A DNA stretch of 64,000 bases from positions 36,120,194 to 36,184,193 of the forward strand of contig CP136069.1 in the NCBI GenBank assembly GCA_032622095.1. The letters are read 5' to 3'. The notes under the pieces were generated by a model. The model was not told the origin of the DNA and ran no database searches. It saw nothing but the letters and a program-made list of their open reading frames with translations. The translations under genes and the position numbers were made by a program. The stretch comes from Siphonodentalium dalli. Its lineage: Eukaryota; Mollusca; Scaphopoda; Gadilida; Siphonodentaliidae. This document shows, one piece after another, positions 25,701 to 37,480 of the stretch; the stretch's first letter is position 1, and every line of letters starts with the position of its first letter.

Positions 25701-26160
25701 CTCCCTATGGGCCTATTTCAGAATCAAATAAATGTGAATATTTAGGTTCAATATGAACCTATTTGCAGACCATATGTACGCTCTTTATATAAGTTTTACT
25801 GTGGCCCGCGCCATCCAAAACAGATGGTATGTCCGCTGTGTGCTTGGCTTATTTCAGAATAAAATAAGTCGAATATGAACATATGTGAATATTTAGGATG
25901 TGCGCGAAGCGCACACCGGGCTGCTGCCCCATAACGCACAAAGGGGCCAAGCTCAATGTGAGATTGTTTCAGAATAAAATATATGTGAATATTTAGGTTC
26001 TATATGAACATATTTGCAAACCAGATGTACGCTCTTTATATATGTATTTTCACTGTGGCCCGCGCCATCAAACAGAATAACGGGTATAGGGCCGCTATGG
26101 GCTTGGCTTATTTCAGAACAAAATAAGTCGAATATGAACCTATGCGAATATTTAGGTCAA
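25700..26160. repeat. ~250-bp direct repeat, two copies
   Basis: The sequence from tttcagaatcaaataaatgtg through gtgaatatttaggttc, tatgtacgctctttatata and ctgtggcccgcgccatc recurs about 250 bp later. The gtgaatatttaggt phrase also occurs once at about 14,640, so the family is dispersed. Confidence 0.7.
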
Positions 26161-26530
26161 AATGAATGTCGCTGAATAAAGGCTTCCGAAGTAATATATA
26201 TTTCAATTCAAGTTTGGAGTTTGGGACGATACCCGGGAAGATTTGAAAGGACCGTCGGCCCTCTACTACAACCCACTTTTGAATGCCATGATTCCGCTGA
26301 AGAGCGTTTGTAGAGTTTGTGAGATTGATATATGCTCATGCACAGTAGGTGTTTGCCTGCTGTGCATGAGGTGGATGTCACCAAAGCAGGAAGCAAAGCC
26401 CCACCCCCATTCTGAACCAGGACCGGCGGAGAAGACGTACCTTGAGTTCTCTGTGTTGATATGCATATATAGTGGTTTGAGTTGTGAGAAGCTACACATA
26501 TTGTCCTATTTAGTGCTTGCATGGACTCCA

Positions 26531-27291
26531 GGGGTGGTATTCACCGGCTGGGTTTATAATATAGTCCAGGTAGTTTTACGAGGCGACGCTCAATGCGAAG
26601 CTATCTGTGGACATCGATGGGAAGAAATCGCCGCGCGGTATAGGATTATCCAATCAATGTGATTGGCGTCAATCGTAGATTGACCACCGGTCACATAAAC
26701 ATGGTGCGCGTAACAGTTCACGTTTGGTTCATTTCAACAATGAGCAACCGATGAAAAGTACGTGGGGCAAAATATACCACCGACGAGCGTTTTTGTGCAT
26801 TGTGGAGAGAAGAATCAAAATATTAGAGAACAAAGAAACCGCCACCATTCACCAGCGCCGGAAAAATGTTGCCTGGAAAGAAATTTCGTTGGAAATGGCA
26901 GGGAAATTTCCAAACAGAACCAAAAGACAAACAAAATTATTCTGAGACGTTATCTTCTTGGCTCTTCATTTTCACGCTGTGCTAATTAAAACAGCTCAGT
27001 AATAATTGAAACTCATTCTACAGATGTATAAACGCCAGCATGAGTCTCCACACAATTATACCAAAAAATTATACCGCTATATATGCCGATTTTGGCCGGT
27101 GAGTGTTCACGAATTAGTCGTGAGACGGTGTCAATTGACAAGTGACAAATCTGATAGATTGGATCAATCACATCATCGACAGCGTGTGTCGTTGGTGCTA
27201 AAGGATAAAGCAAATACATCTTTGCGTTCAGCCACTACCAAATAAACTAACTGGTTTATAAAATAGTCTCACTTGGTGAATACCACCCCAG
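26531..27291. mobile_element. ~760-bp TIR element (MITE-like)
   Basis: GGGGTGGTATTCACC at about 26,531 is matched by its reverse complement at about 27,277-27,291. Outside-in similarity continues past ggctgggtttataatatag on the left and its counterpart on the right. The target duplication is ambiguous (ccag on both sides is possible). No transposase motif is visible. Confidence 0.65.
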
Positions 27292-28980
27292 TTGCCTTAG
27301 TATGTTGTATTCCGGGCTTGTACTACGGGCTCAACTCTCGGAAGAGGGTGCAATGCCAGTCGGTTGACTTAAGGTCTGTTGGGGCTCCTCAAATCTCGAT
27401 GGTGCAATGCCCGCCTTCCACCCCTGTGCGAGTGTCAGAATCCGTTGGCCTGGTTGTGTGGTGCGTGCGCAGATGAGGATGCTGCTGAGGTCAGACTATA
27501 AAATACATTTCACGCACAATCTCAGTGTTGTAGATGCCGTAATGATCAACAGTGTTTCGTGTATATCTGATCGGTTCTCATTTTATGCTTTGTGTATGAG
27601 TTTGCGGACACGCGTACCACAGTGGCGATGGCATAGCACGTGTGCGATATTATTATATATTTTTATTTTATTTTTTTCCTCCATAACTGAAGAGATATAT
27701 ATATAATTTATATCAACACAATCAACACTCCCATCACCAGATAACACATAAATGAAAAAATACAAAATCCTAAGTTTTACATCAATAGGTGAACTCTAAA
27801 TCCGTCTACTGTTAGCGAAATAAATGGACTATTTTGAACATTTACACATGCCTAGCTGATACACAGGCAAACCCATGTTGATGTTCAGAATCTCACCCAA
27901 ATCCACACAGACAAATATGAATAAGAACAAAATATACAAAGTTAAGATAAAGTAATTGCCACATGCCAATCTGGTACACGTTTACAAGCAGACATAGTCA
28001 TATAGACGTCATATATACATCATATATACATTATCATATATACACGAACACTCATATTGATACTATATGCTTAATATGAGAATATAATATGAGACATAAT
28101 ATTACACACACGTATAATACATAAGTCAGAATAGATGGTATACACATTGTAGGTATACAATGTTAGACACATGTCCGCCAGCATGTCATATTAAAATCAA
28201 CCGAAAATATGGGTACGAAATCTAAGCTTGGCGGAGTTTGGTGTCAATTCGACTCAATTGGTTGTAATTTCGCACTCCGGGTGTAAATTAGTTTGCTGTA
28301 TTTTGGTAATGCATGGGCCATGGGCGTTTTATTTATAGAAATGGGAATTTTTGGGACGGATTAAAAGTCGAACTGCGACCCGGAGGCCGAGTCCGGTAAA
28401 AGGTGTAGTTGGGAATTTCAATTTCAATTGTTATTCTGATGCCAAGAAGTGCAAGGCGATTACTTCTAACGCGAATTTGAGCGTTAACCATTAGCGCGCT
28501 GCGCGATATGTGTTTATATTATTCTGTAAGCTTCTTTGTTGTATTGTTATTTGAACATCTTTCGTTTATTTTCACGTGCCATAAATCGCAATGCTATCTA
28601 CTATTATACTGCACGGGAATTTGACGATTATATAAGAACTTTAATTCGAACATGAATCCGAAGTGTTTGTTTATATCGGTCTTTAACATGTTATTTAATA
28701 TAGGTTAGTGAACTTTTGCATTTAGTTATACGCGACAAATATCGGCATGTTATTTTCTAAATGAATTGGGATGGTAATTATTAACCAATTCCCACGTTAC
28801 TCCATCGTGCTGTTTGTAAATATTGACTTTTCATTTCTTTGTATGCGGAATATATCGGAGCTATCCATAGAGATGTTGTTAAGAAAAAGTTCCAACACTA
28901 ACCCTTCAGATTGGTTGTTTAACATACAATGTGGCCTAATTCTAAACATCAATTTTATTTATTTGTACCAATGATATATC
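27292..28980. other. no gene recognised
   Basis: Includes a low-complexity catatata-rich patch at about 27,995-28,130. Otherwise unique AT-rich DNA. Confidence 0.4.
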
Positions 28981-29167
28981 AGAATGCTATATGAATTGAA
29001 GAATTTCAGAAATGACCCCCTCTTCCTGTGACCATGTTTTAATTGATACTCATGGGGAGGGGGCATATTATAAATAGTCCTCATTGGACCATATTCTAAT
29101 TGACCAACATGGGACTATATTGTATTTCACCCTAGTGGTATACTGGTACCCAGTCTGGGTGAACGTC

Positions 29168-29192
29168 GACTCTATATTTGAAATATAGAGTC
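29168..29192. repeat. perfect 12-bp-arm palindrome
   Basis: GACTCTATATTT, a single central G, then its exact reverse complement. It sits beside diverged minisatellite units (about 28,990-29,110). Confidence 0.6.
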
Positions 29193-29611
29193 TGGAGCTA
29201 ATGTCGCCAAAACCATTTCTATTCAGCGAAGAGCTTCCCCAAAATGACCTCACGGATTTTTAAAAATGCATCGATGATTGACAGGTGTCCCCACGTGTTA
29301 TTTGTTGTGCTTCGCCGACTCATCAACCCACAGAAGGCCTGTGTCGCGACATAAACTTACAGAAGATAATATTTGTCGTGTGTGCCACTATTCTTTTTCG
29401 GGAGATGAACTCGCTGCATCAACGGGAAAGCTGCATCCGAGAGCAAAAAATAAGGTTGTCATCAGAAATGATGCTTTAGAACTATTTAAAAGCATAAAAT
29501 TAAGTCATTTCCTCGGTGTTTGACTTTCAGGTGACTTTTTTACGGCAAATAATTTGATTTGCAAACCATGTTACACTTAAGTAAATCAAATACACGGACA
29601 TGAGTAAAGTT

Positions 29612-29905
29612 CTATTTATATTTATGGGAGGCCAAGTTGGTACCATACGCAGGCCTATCTATCAGGTCCAGCACATCCTTCAAATTAATCGGAATCGTAC
29701 CGAATATATAATTTCGAAGCCATTTTTTCTGTCTCTGTTGTATTTGCAAGCCTCGAAATTCCGCTCTGTTACTATATTTAGAGGTGACATTATGGGAGTC
29801 TCCGCCCACTAACACTTGTTTATTAACCCATACGGTTTCATTGGACGGAAAATAATTTACGCAATCAATCAGATTACGGAATCCCGAGGACTTGGAAATG
29901 AGATA
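29612..29905 (-). pseudogene. possible coding relic, family unknown
   Basis: A minus-strand frame stays open for about 97 codons, from about 29,905 to the TAG at 29,612. It has a protein-like composition including Tyr-Phe-Pro-Ser-Asn-Glu-Thr and Gln-Gln-Arg-Gln-Lys-Lys-Trp-Leu-Arg-Asn-Tyr. An in-frame TAA lies just upstream, so it has no proper start of its own. I do not recognise the family, and chance is possible. A plus-strand open stretch at 29,278-29,523 with a Cys-x2-Cys pair lies close by and is equally unassigned. Confidence 0.25.
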
Positions 29906-30019
29906 GCGATGTTATCCGTCAGACCTTATATTCAATGTTGTAATGAATATTTAGGTATGAGTTTACTCAGACTGACTGGTACCGTAGTTTAATCAACACT
30001 GATGACACAATATTTATTT

Positions 30020-30325
30020 TCAATCAACCCTCATAATGGGACGATATATTTATTCTTTAATTGAGTCACGTTACCATATTTTAATCGACCTTAATGGGAC
30101 CATATTTCAATTACCCCCGATGGGTCCACATTTTTATCAACCCTCATGGGACGATATTTTAATTAAAAATCAAGGTACAATTTTAATTAACCATCATGGG
30201 ACCATATTTGTTATTAACCTTCACTGGACGATCTATTAATTAACCCTCATGTGATCATATTTTATTTAACCGTGATGTGACCATATTTTAATTTACCCTC
30301 ATCGGACCATATTTAAATTTCCAAA
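30020..30325. repeat. ~30-bp minisatellite
   Basis: About ten degenerate units of the form aaccctcatgggaccatatttt, each ~28-31 bp. Diverged units also appear at about 28,990-29,120. The array ends where the LINE remnant begins. Confidence 0.8.
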
Positions 30326-30329
30326 AACT

Positions 30330-30660
30330 GTGCTAACACAATTTTGGATTATGCGTCTGGTGTCTGGGGATACAGGCAATATTCTTGTATAGATATTGTT
30401 CAAAACAGGGCATTCCGGTATTCCCTTGGCGGCCATCTATTTTGTCCGCTATTATACATTGATGGGGAAACTGGTATCCAAACAAGAAAAATGATTGGGA
30501 CACGAATTTCTCTGACATTCTTACCGAAGCTGGAATGATACATGCCTTTAAAGATATACAATCGTGTAATCTTATGGATCTAGAATTGAAACTCACTCAA
30601 ATTCATTCAGATAACTGGTTAGAAAAACTGTTCTCCACTAACCCACAGAAGCTTCTATAT
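30330..30660 (+). pseudogene. LINE remnant, post-RT region (first part)
   Basis: Plus-strand reading shows Ser-Gly-Val-Trp-Gly-Tyr followed by Ile-Asp-Ile-Val-Gln-Asn-Arg-Ala and Arg-Tyr-Ser-Leu-Gly. This signature lies just downstream of the reverse transcriptase domain in many animal non-LTR retrotransposons. A +1 frameshift near 30,460 is needed to continue into the next part, which reads Asp-Trp, Asp-Ile-Leu-Thr-Glu-Ala-Gly and His-Ser-Asp-Asn-Trp. The RT domain itself is absent. The expected next segment is found 1.56 kb away at 32,218. Confidence 0.65.
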
Positions 30661-32217
30661 CAATGCTCACCATACCCATGGTACAGCACAAAAGACAACA
30701 CAATCATTGTGGGATACTGGTGAAGCGACCCAAAATGACCAAGCTGACGGGCAGGGAAGAAACATGTGTAAACGAACAGGGTAGACTTAGATAAAGTTTT
30801 TTGTAATTCAAACCAGATATCTTGTTAATAATTGAATCACCATTATTAATGCAACTCTGTCATGATTAAACCAATTTTGGCGTTCATCAATATTTCCAAT
30901 CACCACACATGTGTTCAGTCCAGCCTAAAGCCTTTCTCGTACAAACAGTTCAATTGTTTCGCCTTTCAACAAAGGAAATAATAAATCATTACATGGTATA
31001 TACTACACTGGTTAATGTTGTAAATTCACAACTATGCACGCATGCACAATTAAAGACCATCGTCGAAAATCGGATCATTAAAAGTGATCATGAATACTTT
31101 GTATGATCTTGACATGTGTACATGTATAAATTAAAATTAACAGATCCAGATAAAATTAAAAGCCAAACGTCCGCTTGGTCTGATCTGTTTTGTCACAATT
31201 CAAGCAAGGATTCCTTCAATCTGAAACTCTTAACTGTTCTAGCAGTTACATGCAATAATCATTAAAGCAACAATTCTCGAACAGTTATCTGGCAAATTAC
31301 CATTCTATAAAAACAAACATATGTAATAATTACTCATCAGTCATGAATGAACATATTTTGAAAAGAAGTAATATTATAATGCCAATTAGGTTTCGGTCCT
31401 GTTGCTTTACAGGAAACTATTGTACACCACGGCTGAAACCAAAACCACTCTACCACATTACCACAGCATGGTGAAACGAATCAATAACAGAGCCAATGTA
31501 CCGGAAGTTTCAACTAGTCGTGTGCGCATCAATTTGAAATGCCACTATTTTTCAACAATTTTGGTAAATTCAAAATTGCATCTGTTATATATGCATATAG
31601 ATGCATGCTGTACTAAACGAATATATATGTTCCCGCCTACATAGACGATTTTTCAACATAGTTATAAGATATACATCTATACTTAACTCAAGAACACTAA
31701 AGTTGGTTCTTGTTAACTGTTCAACTGGTCGTCTCAGCAATATCGACATATGCTAGAAGAACACCATCCAGTGAACCAACAGCACTTCCGCCGCACCCGC
31801 CATGCATCAAGTTCCATTGCCCCAATACGAAAATCTATTTTAAGTCTGGAAATCTGCACATGAATCGGCCGTCATCTCGCCATGTAAGCTGATCTCATCA
31901 TCGAATGTTTTACGATTTTGTTCACCTGGCACTGTTCGCACAACCTCCAATACAGCGGACCATTTGTATGTTTTTCTTTGTTAAGTTCGGTATCGGCAAA
32001 CAGCACAACACACCGAGACGAAAACGCGTGACTGGAGCCAGCAAGTCGTCACCCCAAGAGACCGGTTGTATCTCAATCACATACCTTTATACCAATCATC
32101 TGACCTCTTCTATACGTCACAACTACTGTTCACGCCCCATTGATATCTTCGCTCACCTACGTGGAGAAATTATTTTCCGCCTAATTCACTACGTTCAAAC
32201 GTTGGAAATTATATAGC
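30661..32217. other. ~1.56 kb separating two parts of a LINE remnant
   Basis: Sequence unlike the LINE on either side. I find no clear terminal repeats or target duplication, so it is not certain that this is a single insertion. No gene recognised. Confidence 0.45.
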
Positions 32218-32565
32218 AATATTCCAAAGCTACGAACTTACATATTATACATAAAAACCTATGAAACTGAGAAATATATCAGTATGGTCATTGACAAATC
32301 CTACCGATCGATCTTGGCTCAATTTCGTTGCGCAATACTTCCGCTGAGAATAGAAACTGGCAGATTTAGAAATGAGAAAGTTTTTGAACGAATTTGTACA
32401 CGCATCCAAGGTTTTGCCTCCTGGATTCTATTCCCGTTGATATTTCTGATGAAAATAACAATGATGCACTGACTGAAATAATTTCATATCCACGTTTGTT
32501 AGCAAAGTTAAATTCTGACGCATTTATGAAGATAATTGTTTCTATAAATAACTCTCGGAATTAGT
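32218..32565 (+). pseudogene. LINE remnant, C-terminal region (second part)
   Basis: The frame begins Pro-Lys-Leu-Arg-Thr-Tyr, then Arg-Ser-Ile-Leu-Ala-Gln-Phe-Arg and Ile-Leu-Pro-Leu-Arg-Ile-Glu-Thr-Gly-Arg-Phe, then Glu-Arg-Ile-Cys. This order is characteristic of the C-terminal region of many animal LINE polyproteins. After the Cys a frameshift is needed to keep reading to about 32,565. It completes the fragment at 30,330-30,660 and is clearly non-functional. Confidence 0.7.
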
Positions 32566-32582
32566 AAACTCCATATTATGTA

Positions 32583-33323
32583 TCTAATATATATTTTGGG
32601 ACTTCTGTCTGTTTGTCTGTTAGGCTATGGCCGGGAAAACTGCCGGACGGATTGATCCCAAACTTCCTATCTAAGGGTAAAGTCCCAGATGAAGTGTCAT
32701 CGCACCGCTTCTGAGAAGGTCAGAGCACTCCTTCTCCATTCACCCGCCACCGCAATGGGAATTCATGGGTTAATAGCGTGATAGTTAAAGAGCGTTCGTA
32801 TCCGCAGTGTCGTTGACAAAGAGCGTGTGTGTGTCCAGACATGATCGTGTTGTGTCTGTGTCCAGACATGTCTGTGTTCGTACTTAGGGGTTCCTAGGAA
32901 TGGGGGAGATTTTCATCGGGTCAGTTTTTCCACCCGAGGTGACCTTTACCTTGAAACGGGTACACACAAATGATCTAATATATATTTTGGAACTTCTGTC
33001 TGTTTGTTTGTCTGTTTGTTTGTTAGCTATGGCCGGAAAAACTGCTGGACGGATTTCGACAAAATTTGATACCTACTTGTTATTTTGTCCGGGGAGTGTT
33101 TTGCACGGGTCAGATCGTGACCCCGACCTGACCTTGATCTTCAAAATGGTCAATTCAATGTCAAATCGGGTAAAACTGACGGATTTTGACGAAATTTGAT
33201 ACCTAGTGTTACTTTTGTCCGGGGAGTGTTTTGGACGGGTCAAATAGTGACTCCGACCTGACCTTGACCTTCAAAATGGTCAATTCAAAATCAAAGCCCG
33301 GACGAAGTCGGGTCACCTGCTAG
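32583..33323 (+). mobile_element. Helitron-like non-autonomous repeat (nested or double 5' end)
   Basis: Starts A|TCTAATATATATTTTGG at 32,583, with a second near-identical start at 32,973. It ends in a short stem-loop (cccgga-cgaagt-cggg) followed by cacctgCTAG|T at 33,320-33,323. TC at one end, a hairpin plus CTRR at the other and insertion between A and T are the standard Helitron signatures. Inside, a ~130-bp block (gtccggggagtgttttg...gaccttca) is repeated. The same family occurs inverted at 61,260-61,670. Confidence 0.65.
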
Positions 33324-33919
33324 TATGTATATATTTGTAAATGACCACTCTCATGATATATATGTTTTCCGATATAAATATACACGGGTGAACGATTAAT
33401 CACAATAATTTCCAACACAATGCCTCTGAACTTAACATCGCACAATGCAATTACACAATATAAGCGTGACTTATAGGCCCTACATGTATACCATACGGGA
33501 ATTACTCCTGTGCCAAAGACCAGTTGGTATAATTCATGTAATACACCTTTATTATGGGTTGAAATTTCAGTATTTCATATGGGATCCCATCACGTTCACT
33601 TTATTTTGAGTTTTTGCTTTATCAACTACTTTTCAACCTCTTTTAAAGTTATCTGTGCATTTGTATTATCATTTTCTTCATATGCAGGGTCTAAGAACAT
33701 GTCTTCTATGAATATGTTATGGTATTTTCTCTAGTATTACTTATGTTTTATCTTCAGGAATACATGTACATGTGTTTTACTGACAGGATAATTATATAAA
33801 TCATCAAAAGCTGTTGTCCATGTTTAAATAATGGTACATTTATCTCTGTGCACCGAACCGCCAGGTTTACATACTTCGTCTGGGATATATTATGTTTCCT
33901 TTTATTTGGCACTAACTTC
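33324..33919. other. no gene recognised
   Basis: AT-rich unique-looking sequence between two mobile elements. Confidence 0.4.
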
Positions 33920-34377
33920 TTAACCCTTTCAGTGCCAGGTCCGATTTGTGTATCAACCCATATACCCTGTGCCAATGCATTCTCTTATATATGCGAGTCG
34001 ACCATAGGTCGCCTCGCATATATAAGAGAATGCATTGGCCTAACAATTTTTCATCATTTGTTATTATTTTTTACAATTTTAATAATTTTTTCTTATATTC
34101 TTTAACAGACTTATTTTTTAGGTTTAGTGCCAGAGAATCTTACGTTTTTCATGGGCATCAACATTATTACTATGAATACTTGGTGATAGCTTTGAGTTAT
34201 AACATGCCCCTAAGGTTTATTCCAGTTTGTTTTTAAATTTGCGATATCATGCTTATGCATACTCAAAAATTTCAACCCAATTCAATTGTTTTTTTTTTGT
34301 TTGTTTTTTTTTAGGGCCGATTTTACAGTTCGTAAATTAGGGCCGATGAGATCGGCCCCTGGCACAGTAAGGGTTAA
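33920..34377. mobile_element. TTAA-flanked element (piggyBac-like MITE), copy 1
   Basis: Left end TTAACCCTTTCAGTGCCAGG; right end CCTGGCACAGTAAGGGTTAA, an imperfect reverse complement. The TTAA target and a TIR starting CCCTT fit non-autonomous piggyBac-type elements. It contains a 69-bp near-perfect hairpin at 33,971-34,039. Confidence 0.7.
33971..34039. repeat. 69-bp hairpin, copy 1
   Basis: Arms of 27 nt starting GCCAATGCATTCTCTTATAT pair perfectly with their reverse complement. An inner cgacc-ata-ggtcg extends the stem with one mismatch. Two further copies lie at 36,266-36,334 and 36,414-36,482. Confidence 0.9.
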
Positions 34378-35594
34378 GTGTTTCATACAAAGCATTGGGT
34401 TCTCTGTCAGTAAAATTTTCCGTTGCTATCATGAGTATTTCTAGAAATTTTCGTTCATGAAATCGCAGCTTTTTGTAGAACTCTATTCTCGTTACATTAA
34501 AGGAAATATCTGCATTTTGGATATTTTACATGTGTTCCATTATTTTTAAGTTTTAACATGTGTTTTTCCGCATGGTGCATACTAATACATAGTTCAGTTA
34601 GCTCTTGATTCCAGAAAAAGTTTCATATATTTGAATTTATTGTTTGTTCGTTTTCTATCTGTGTTTTTCAGTTTTATATTTCCATTTCTGTTTTGCTTGA
34701 TTCTATTAATTTTCCATAAATCAGTTGTCCACCTGTCAGATATTGGGCCGGTAGTCAGTTATTGAGTTATAACTGTCTTGTTCAGTTTTGAGTGTCATGT
34801 CATTGCAGAAGTGTAGTGTTATGTCAATCTAAAGATTTACGTTATATTTTATGAAACTATGATTTGGAGGTTTTACTATTTTCTCCAACTAAATTAAATA
34901 ATTTATTTCAATGAGTGAGGATTGTGTTAAATTATAAATTCTTTGCATGTTTCTAGCATGTCATGTGCAATACAAATATAATTATCGACATATTTACCTC
35001 TGTGACTAATTCTGCTATTCGGCCGCCAGTTACCATCTTGAATTTTCCTCTTTACATATCCGTTAATCACCAGACTTCATGGATTATCACTAGATGGGAG
35101 CAATGAAATGTTTATAGAAAAACATGGCCGTCAGCAGCCATCTTGGATTTCACATTTTAATTCATTGGACCACACTGCAGCCCACATTTATTTGAGAATT
35201 GTTTTGAAAATTTACATGGATGTTAAGGATCAACTTATTGAATTTGAACGACGTTCAATGAAAAACAGGCCATCTTGGATTTTACTCGTTGCATGATTAA
35301 ATACTTTGGTAAGCCATAAAACAAACATTCTTCATTCAATTGATACCAAATGACTTACGACTCCTTGTGTTGACCTCTAGCTGGTATCACTTAAACTGTT
35401 CTGTAATGTATGACATTATCCCCTCACAACGTTGAGCGACAGTGTCATGGACAAGTTCATTAAATATTATTCTTAGTGACAGTGGCTGTACACACTTTTC
35501 TGATTTTTCACATATACTCTATGTAAGTGACTTACGTCCATTTAATTTTCAAATACTACTTGGAGGAATGCTCAACAAGAGTCTGTGTGATATC
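34378..35594. other. region upstream of the PAN-lectin gene
   Basis: Presumed 5' flank and 5' UTR. I see no convincing TATA box, and the transcription start cannot be placed. An in-frame Met at 35,568 could extend the protein by nine residues. Confidence 0.4.
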
Positions 35595-35885
35595 ATGCAC
35601 CGTGTAATGGTGATGGCGTTTGCTGTCGTACCTGCCATCTACATGTATTCGTTCGCGGAGACATGTCAGGTACCCACATTGAAGGAGATGACAAACTCAC
35701 CGCTGACCATCCGACATAGCATCAGCAGTCAGAACATGCTACGGTGCCAGAAGGCGTGCGCATATACACTGGGATGCCAAAACGTTGCTTTCGATGCCAG
35801 CAAAACAATCTGCCATTTCCTGGGCAACGCGGGCCAAGACATTCCAAACAACAACGTATTGAAATACGCTAATAAAACTGACATG
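35595..35885 (+). CDS. lectin gene exon 1: signal peptide and PAN/Apple-like domain
   Basis: First coding exon of a secreted modular lectin. I chose the Met at 35,595 because it begins a good signal peptide: short basic start, a hydrophobic core (Met-Ala-Phe-Ala-Val-Val-Pro-Ala-Ile) and a likely cut after Tyr-Ser-Phe-Ala, giving mature Glu-Thr-Cys. The Met at 35,568 would add nine residues. The mature part has the PAN/Apple pattern: first Cys, then Arg-Cys-Gln-Lys-Ala-Cys, Leu-Gly-Cys-Gln-Asn-Val-Ala-Phe and Ile-Cys-His-Phe-Leu. PAN domains bind proteins or carbohydrate in extracellular proteins. The exon ends in phase 0 at ATG|GTATGT. Joined to 37,330, 41,783 and 62,469 the coding length is 828 nt, an exact 276 codons with stop. 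Confidence 0.8.
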
Positions 35886-36265
35886 GTATGTATGTGTTCC
35901 CGAGTTCAAATTGTCCATGCTATGAATTTTTTATTTATGATACCCTGCAACAGGTTATGGGGATTTATAGCAACCAATTTGTCCGTCTGTTGTATCGTCC
36001 ATCCGTGGACGAAACTTTTCCGTGCTTGCATTCCTACATGTTTCGTTAAATTGTTAAGAAAATTGACACAGACATCTAGTATACAATGGGAACCTGCGAT
36101 TATAAGGTCCGTCCGATTTTTTAGTGGATGAGTCCCCATTTTTGGACTTATAAATTGTTGGCAACCTGCATAATTATGTATGAGCTTGTATTCCTACATT
36201 CTCCAGTCAATTTTTTTTAAAACTTGGAACAGATGTTAACCCTTTACCCAACAGAAGGGCCCTGT

Positions 36266-36334
36266 GCCAATGCATTCTCTTATATATGCGAGTCGACCAT
36301 AGGTCGCCTCGCATATATAAGAGAATGCATTGGC
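36266..36334. repeat. 69-bp hairpin, copy 2
   Basis: Same sequence as 33,971-34,039 over the whole stem and loop. It forms one side of the nested 36,260-36,488 unit. Confidence 0.9.
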
Positions 36335-36413
36335 TTAACACATTAAAAATTATAAAATTGTTAAAGAATGTAAGAAAAAATGGTAAAAAGTGTTAAAAAA
36401 AGATTTGTTTTAG

Positions 36414-36482
36414 GCCAATGCATTCTCTTATATATGCGAGGCGACCAATGGTCGACTCGCATATATAAGAGAATGCATTGGC
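36414..36482. repeat. 69-bp hairpin, copy 3 (inverted)
   Basis: The same hairpin as its reverse complement with a few loop changes (gcgaccaatggtcgac). It forms the other side of the nested unit. Confidence 0.9.
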
Positions 36483-37329
36483 ACAGGGCATAACTGTAAC
36501 TATCACAATGTGGTCAAGGAGCCGGTTCCAATGATATCCATATTTGTATGGTTCTATTGAGACAGACCGAATATATTTTAGGCTGTTGAAGCTTTATTAA
36601 GTTTATTTGCCGGTTTTGGCCGGTTTGTTGGGTAAAGGGTTAAGTACCATGAGGTGGGAGTCAGGAAAAATCCAGGATACAAGGAACCACACGCGAACAC
36701 ACAAGTGTTTTGCTATCATATCTTGTTGGACAGCATCTAAAATGGTGAAAGAAGAAAGATAAGGCAGACTAACAGCGTGGACTTATTTTTAATAACCACG
36801 CGGATGAAAGGCAAATCGCGTAAGCCTAATGAAATGCAACAGAAACCATTACTCAACACTCGCAAATTAAACTTGAGCTGCGGCCCTTTTTCGACTTAAA
36901 ATTTGCCCGAGTTCAAGCCATTTTGGTCTCCGACAGATAAATCCAGTTTGTATTAGTTGATCGGAAGCAAACTTGGTATGTGTCTTTCCCAGGGCTTAAA
37001 ATACAGGCCAAGTTAGAACATGGGTTCCGTCCAATTATATTTACTTCAGCTGCGGCCCTTTTTCGACTTAAAATTTGCTCAAGTTCTAAATATTTTGGTT
37101 TACGACAGATAACTCTAGTTTTGATTATTTGATCTTAACCAAACTGGTGTTTGTCTTTATCAGCCATCAATATAGGCCAAGTTCGAATATGGGTTCATAA
37201 AGAAACTACTCGCCAATGAGTATTTAGTATATAAATGGAACGTTAAGCATATTTAACTAATATTTGCATATATGGAAAGAAACGTGGTCAAATTTTTTTG
37301 GGTATTCGTACATTTAGCATATTTTTCAG

Positions 37330-37435
37330 GACCCATCGCACCCATGTGTATCCCATCCATGCGGATTGAACTCGATATGTTCACCGAGTCAAGTTGGTGA
37401 TAATGGATATCGCTGCACTCCTTTCAACAACACGG
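37330..37435 (+). CDS. lectin gene exon 2: short EGF-like module
   Basis: Acceptor tttttcag ends at 37,329. The exon reads in phase 0 from exon 1 and ends one base into a Gly codon before GTGAGT (phase 1). Its 35 residues give His-Pro-Cys, x4, Cys-Gly-Leu-Asn-Ser-Ile-Cys, then Asn-Gly-Tyr-Arg-Cys-Thr-Pro, matching the C-x4-C-x5-C beginning of an EGF-like domain. Only four cysteines are encoded where EGF domains have six. The Cys-x-Cys step is reduced to one Cys, so the module is degenerate or finishes with a Cys from the lectin exon. It probably acts as a spacer between the PAN and lectin domains. Too short for the length-limited open-frame view, but phase agreement on both sides supports it. 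Confidence 0.75.
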
Positions 37436-37480
37436 GTGAGTTTATTTCAAGTACATGTAGATGAACAATATGGGTGATAA

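Larger units (their letters stand above)
36236..36643. mobile_element. TTAA-flanked element (piggyBac-like MITE), copy 2
   Basis: 408 bp, from TTAACCCTTTACCCAACA at 36,236 to its exact reverse complement ending at 36,643. Nested inside is a smaller inverted-repeat unit (36,260-36,488, ends ccctgtgccaatgc and its reverse complement) made of two 69-bp hairpins in opposite orientation. Confidence 0.8.
35886..37329 (+). other. lectin gene intron 1
   Basis: 1.44-kb GT-AG intron containing the second TTAA-flanked element (36,236-36,643). The portion from 36,880 to 37,200 holds a phrase pair (ctgcggccctttttcgacttaaaatttgc) repeated ~165 bp apart. Confidence 0.7.

Noticed and set aside
26243-26662. 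139-codon frame with many cysteines
   Set aside because: It crosses the left TIR boundary of the element at 26,531, so it cannot be a single conserved gene.
32900-33199. 99-codon frame containing Ala-Gly-Lys-Thr-Ala-Gly-Arg-Ile
   Set aside because: The same frame recurs in the inverted repeat at 61,411-61,848. It is a property of the Helitron-like repeat, with no start or domain of its own.
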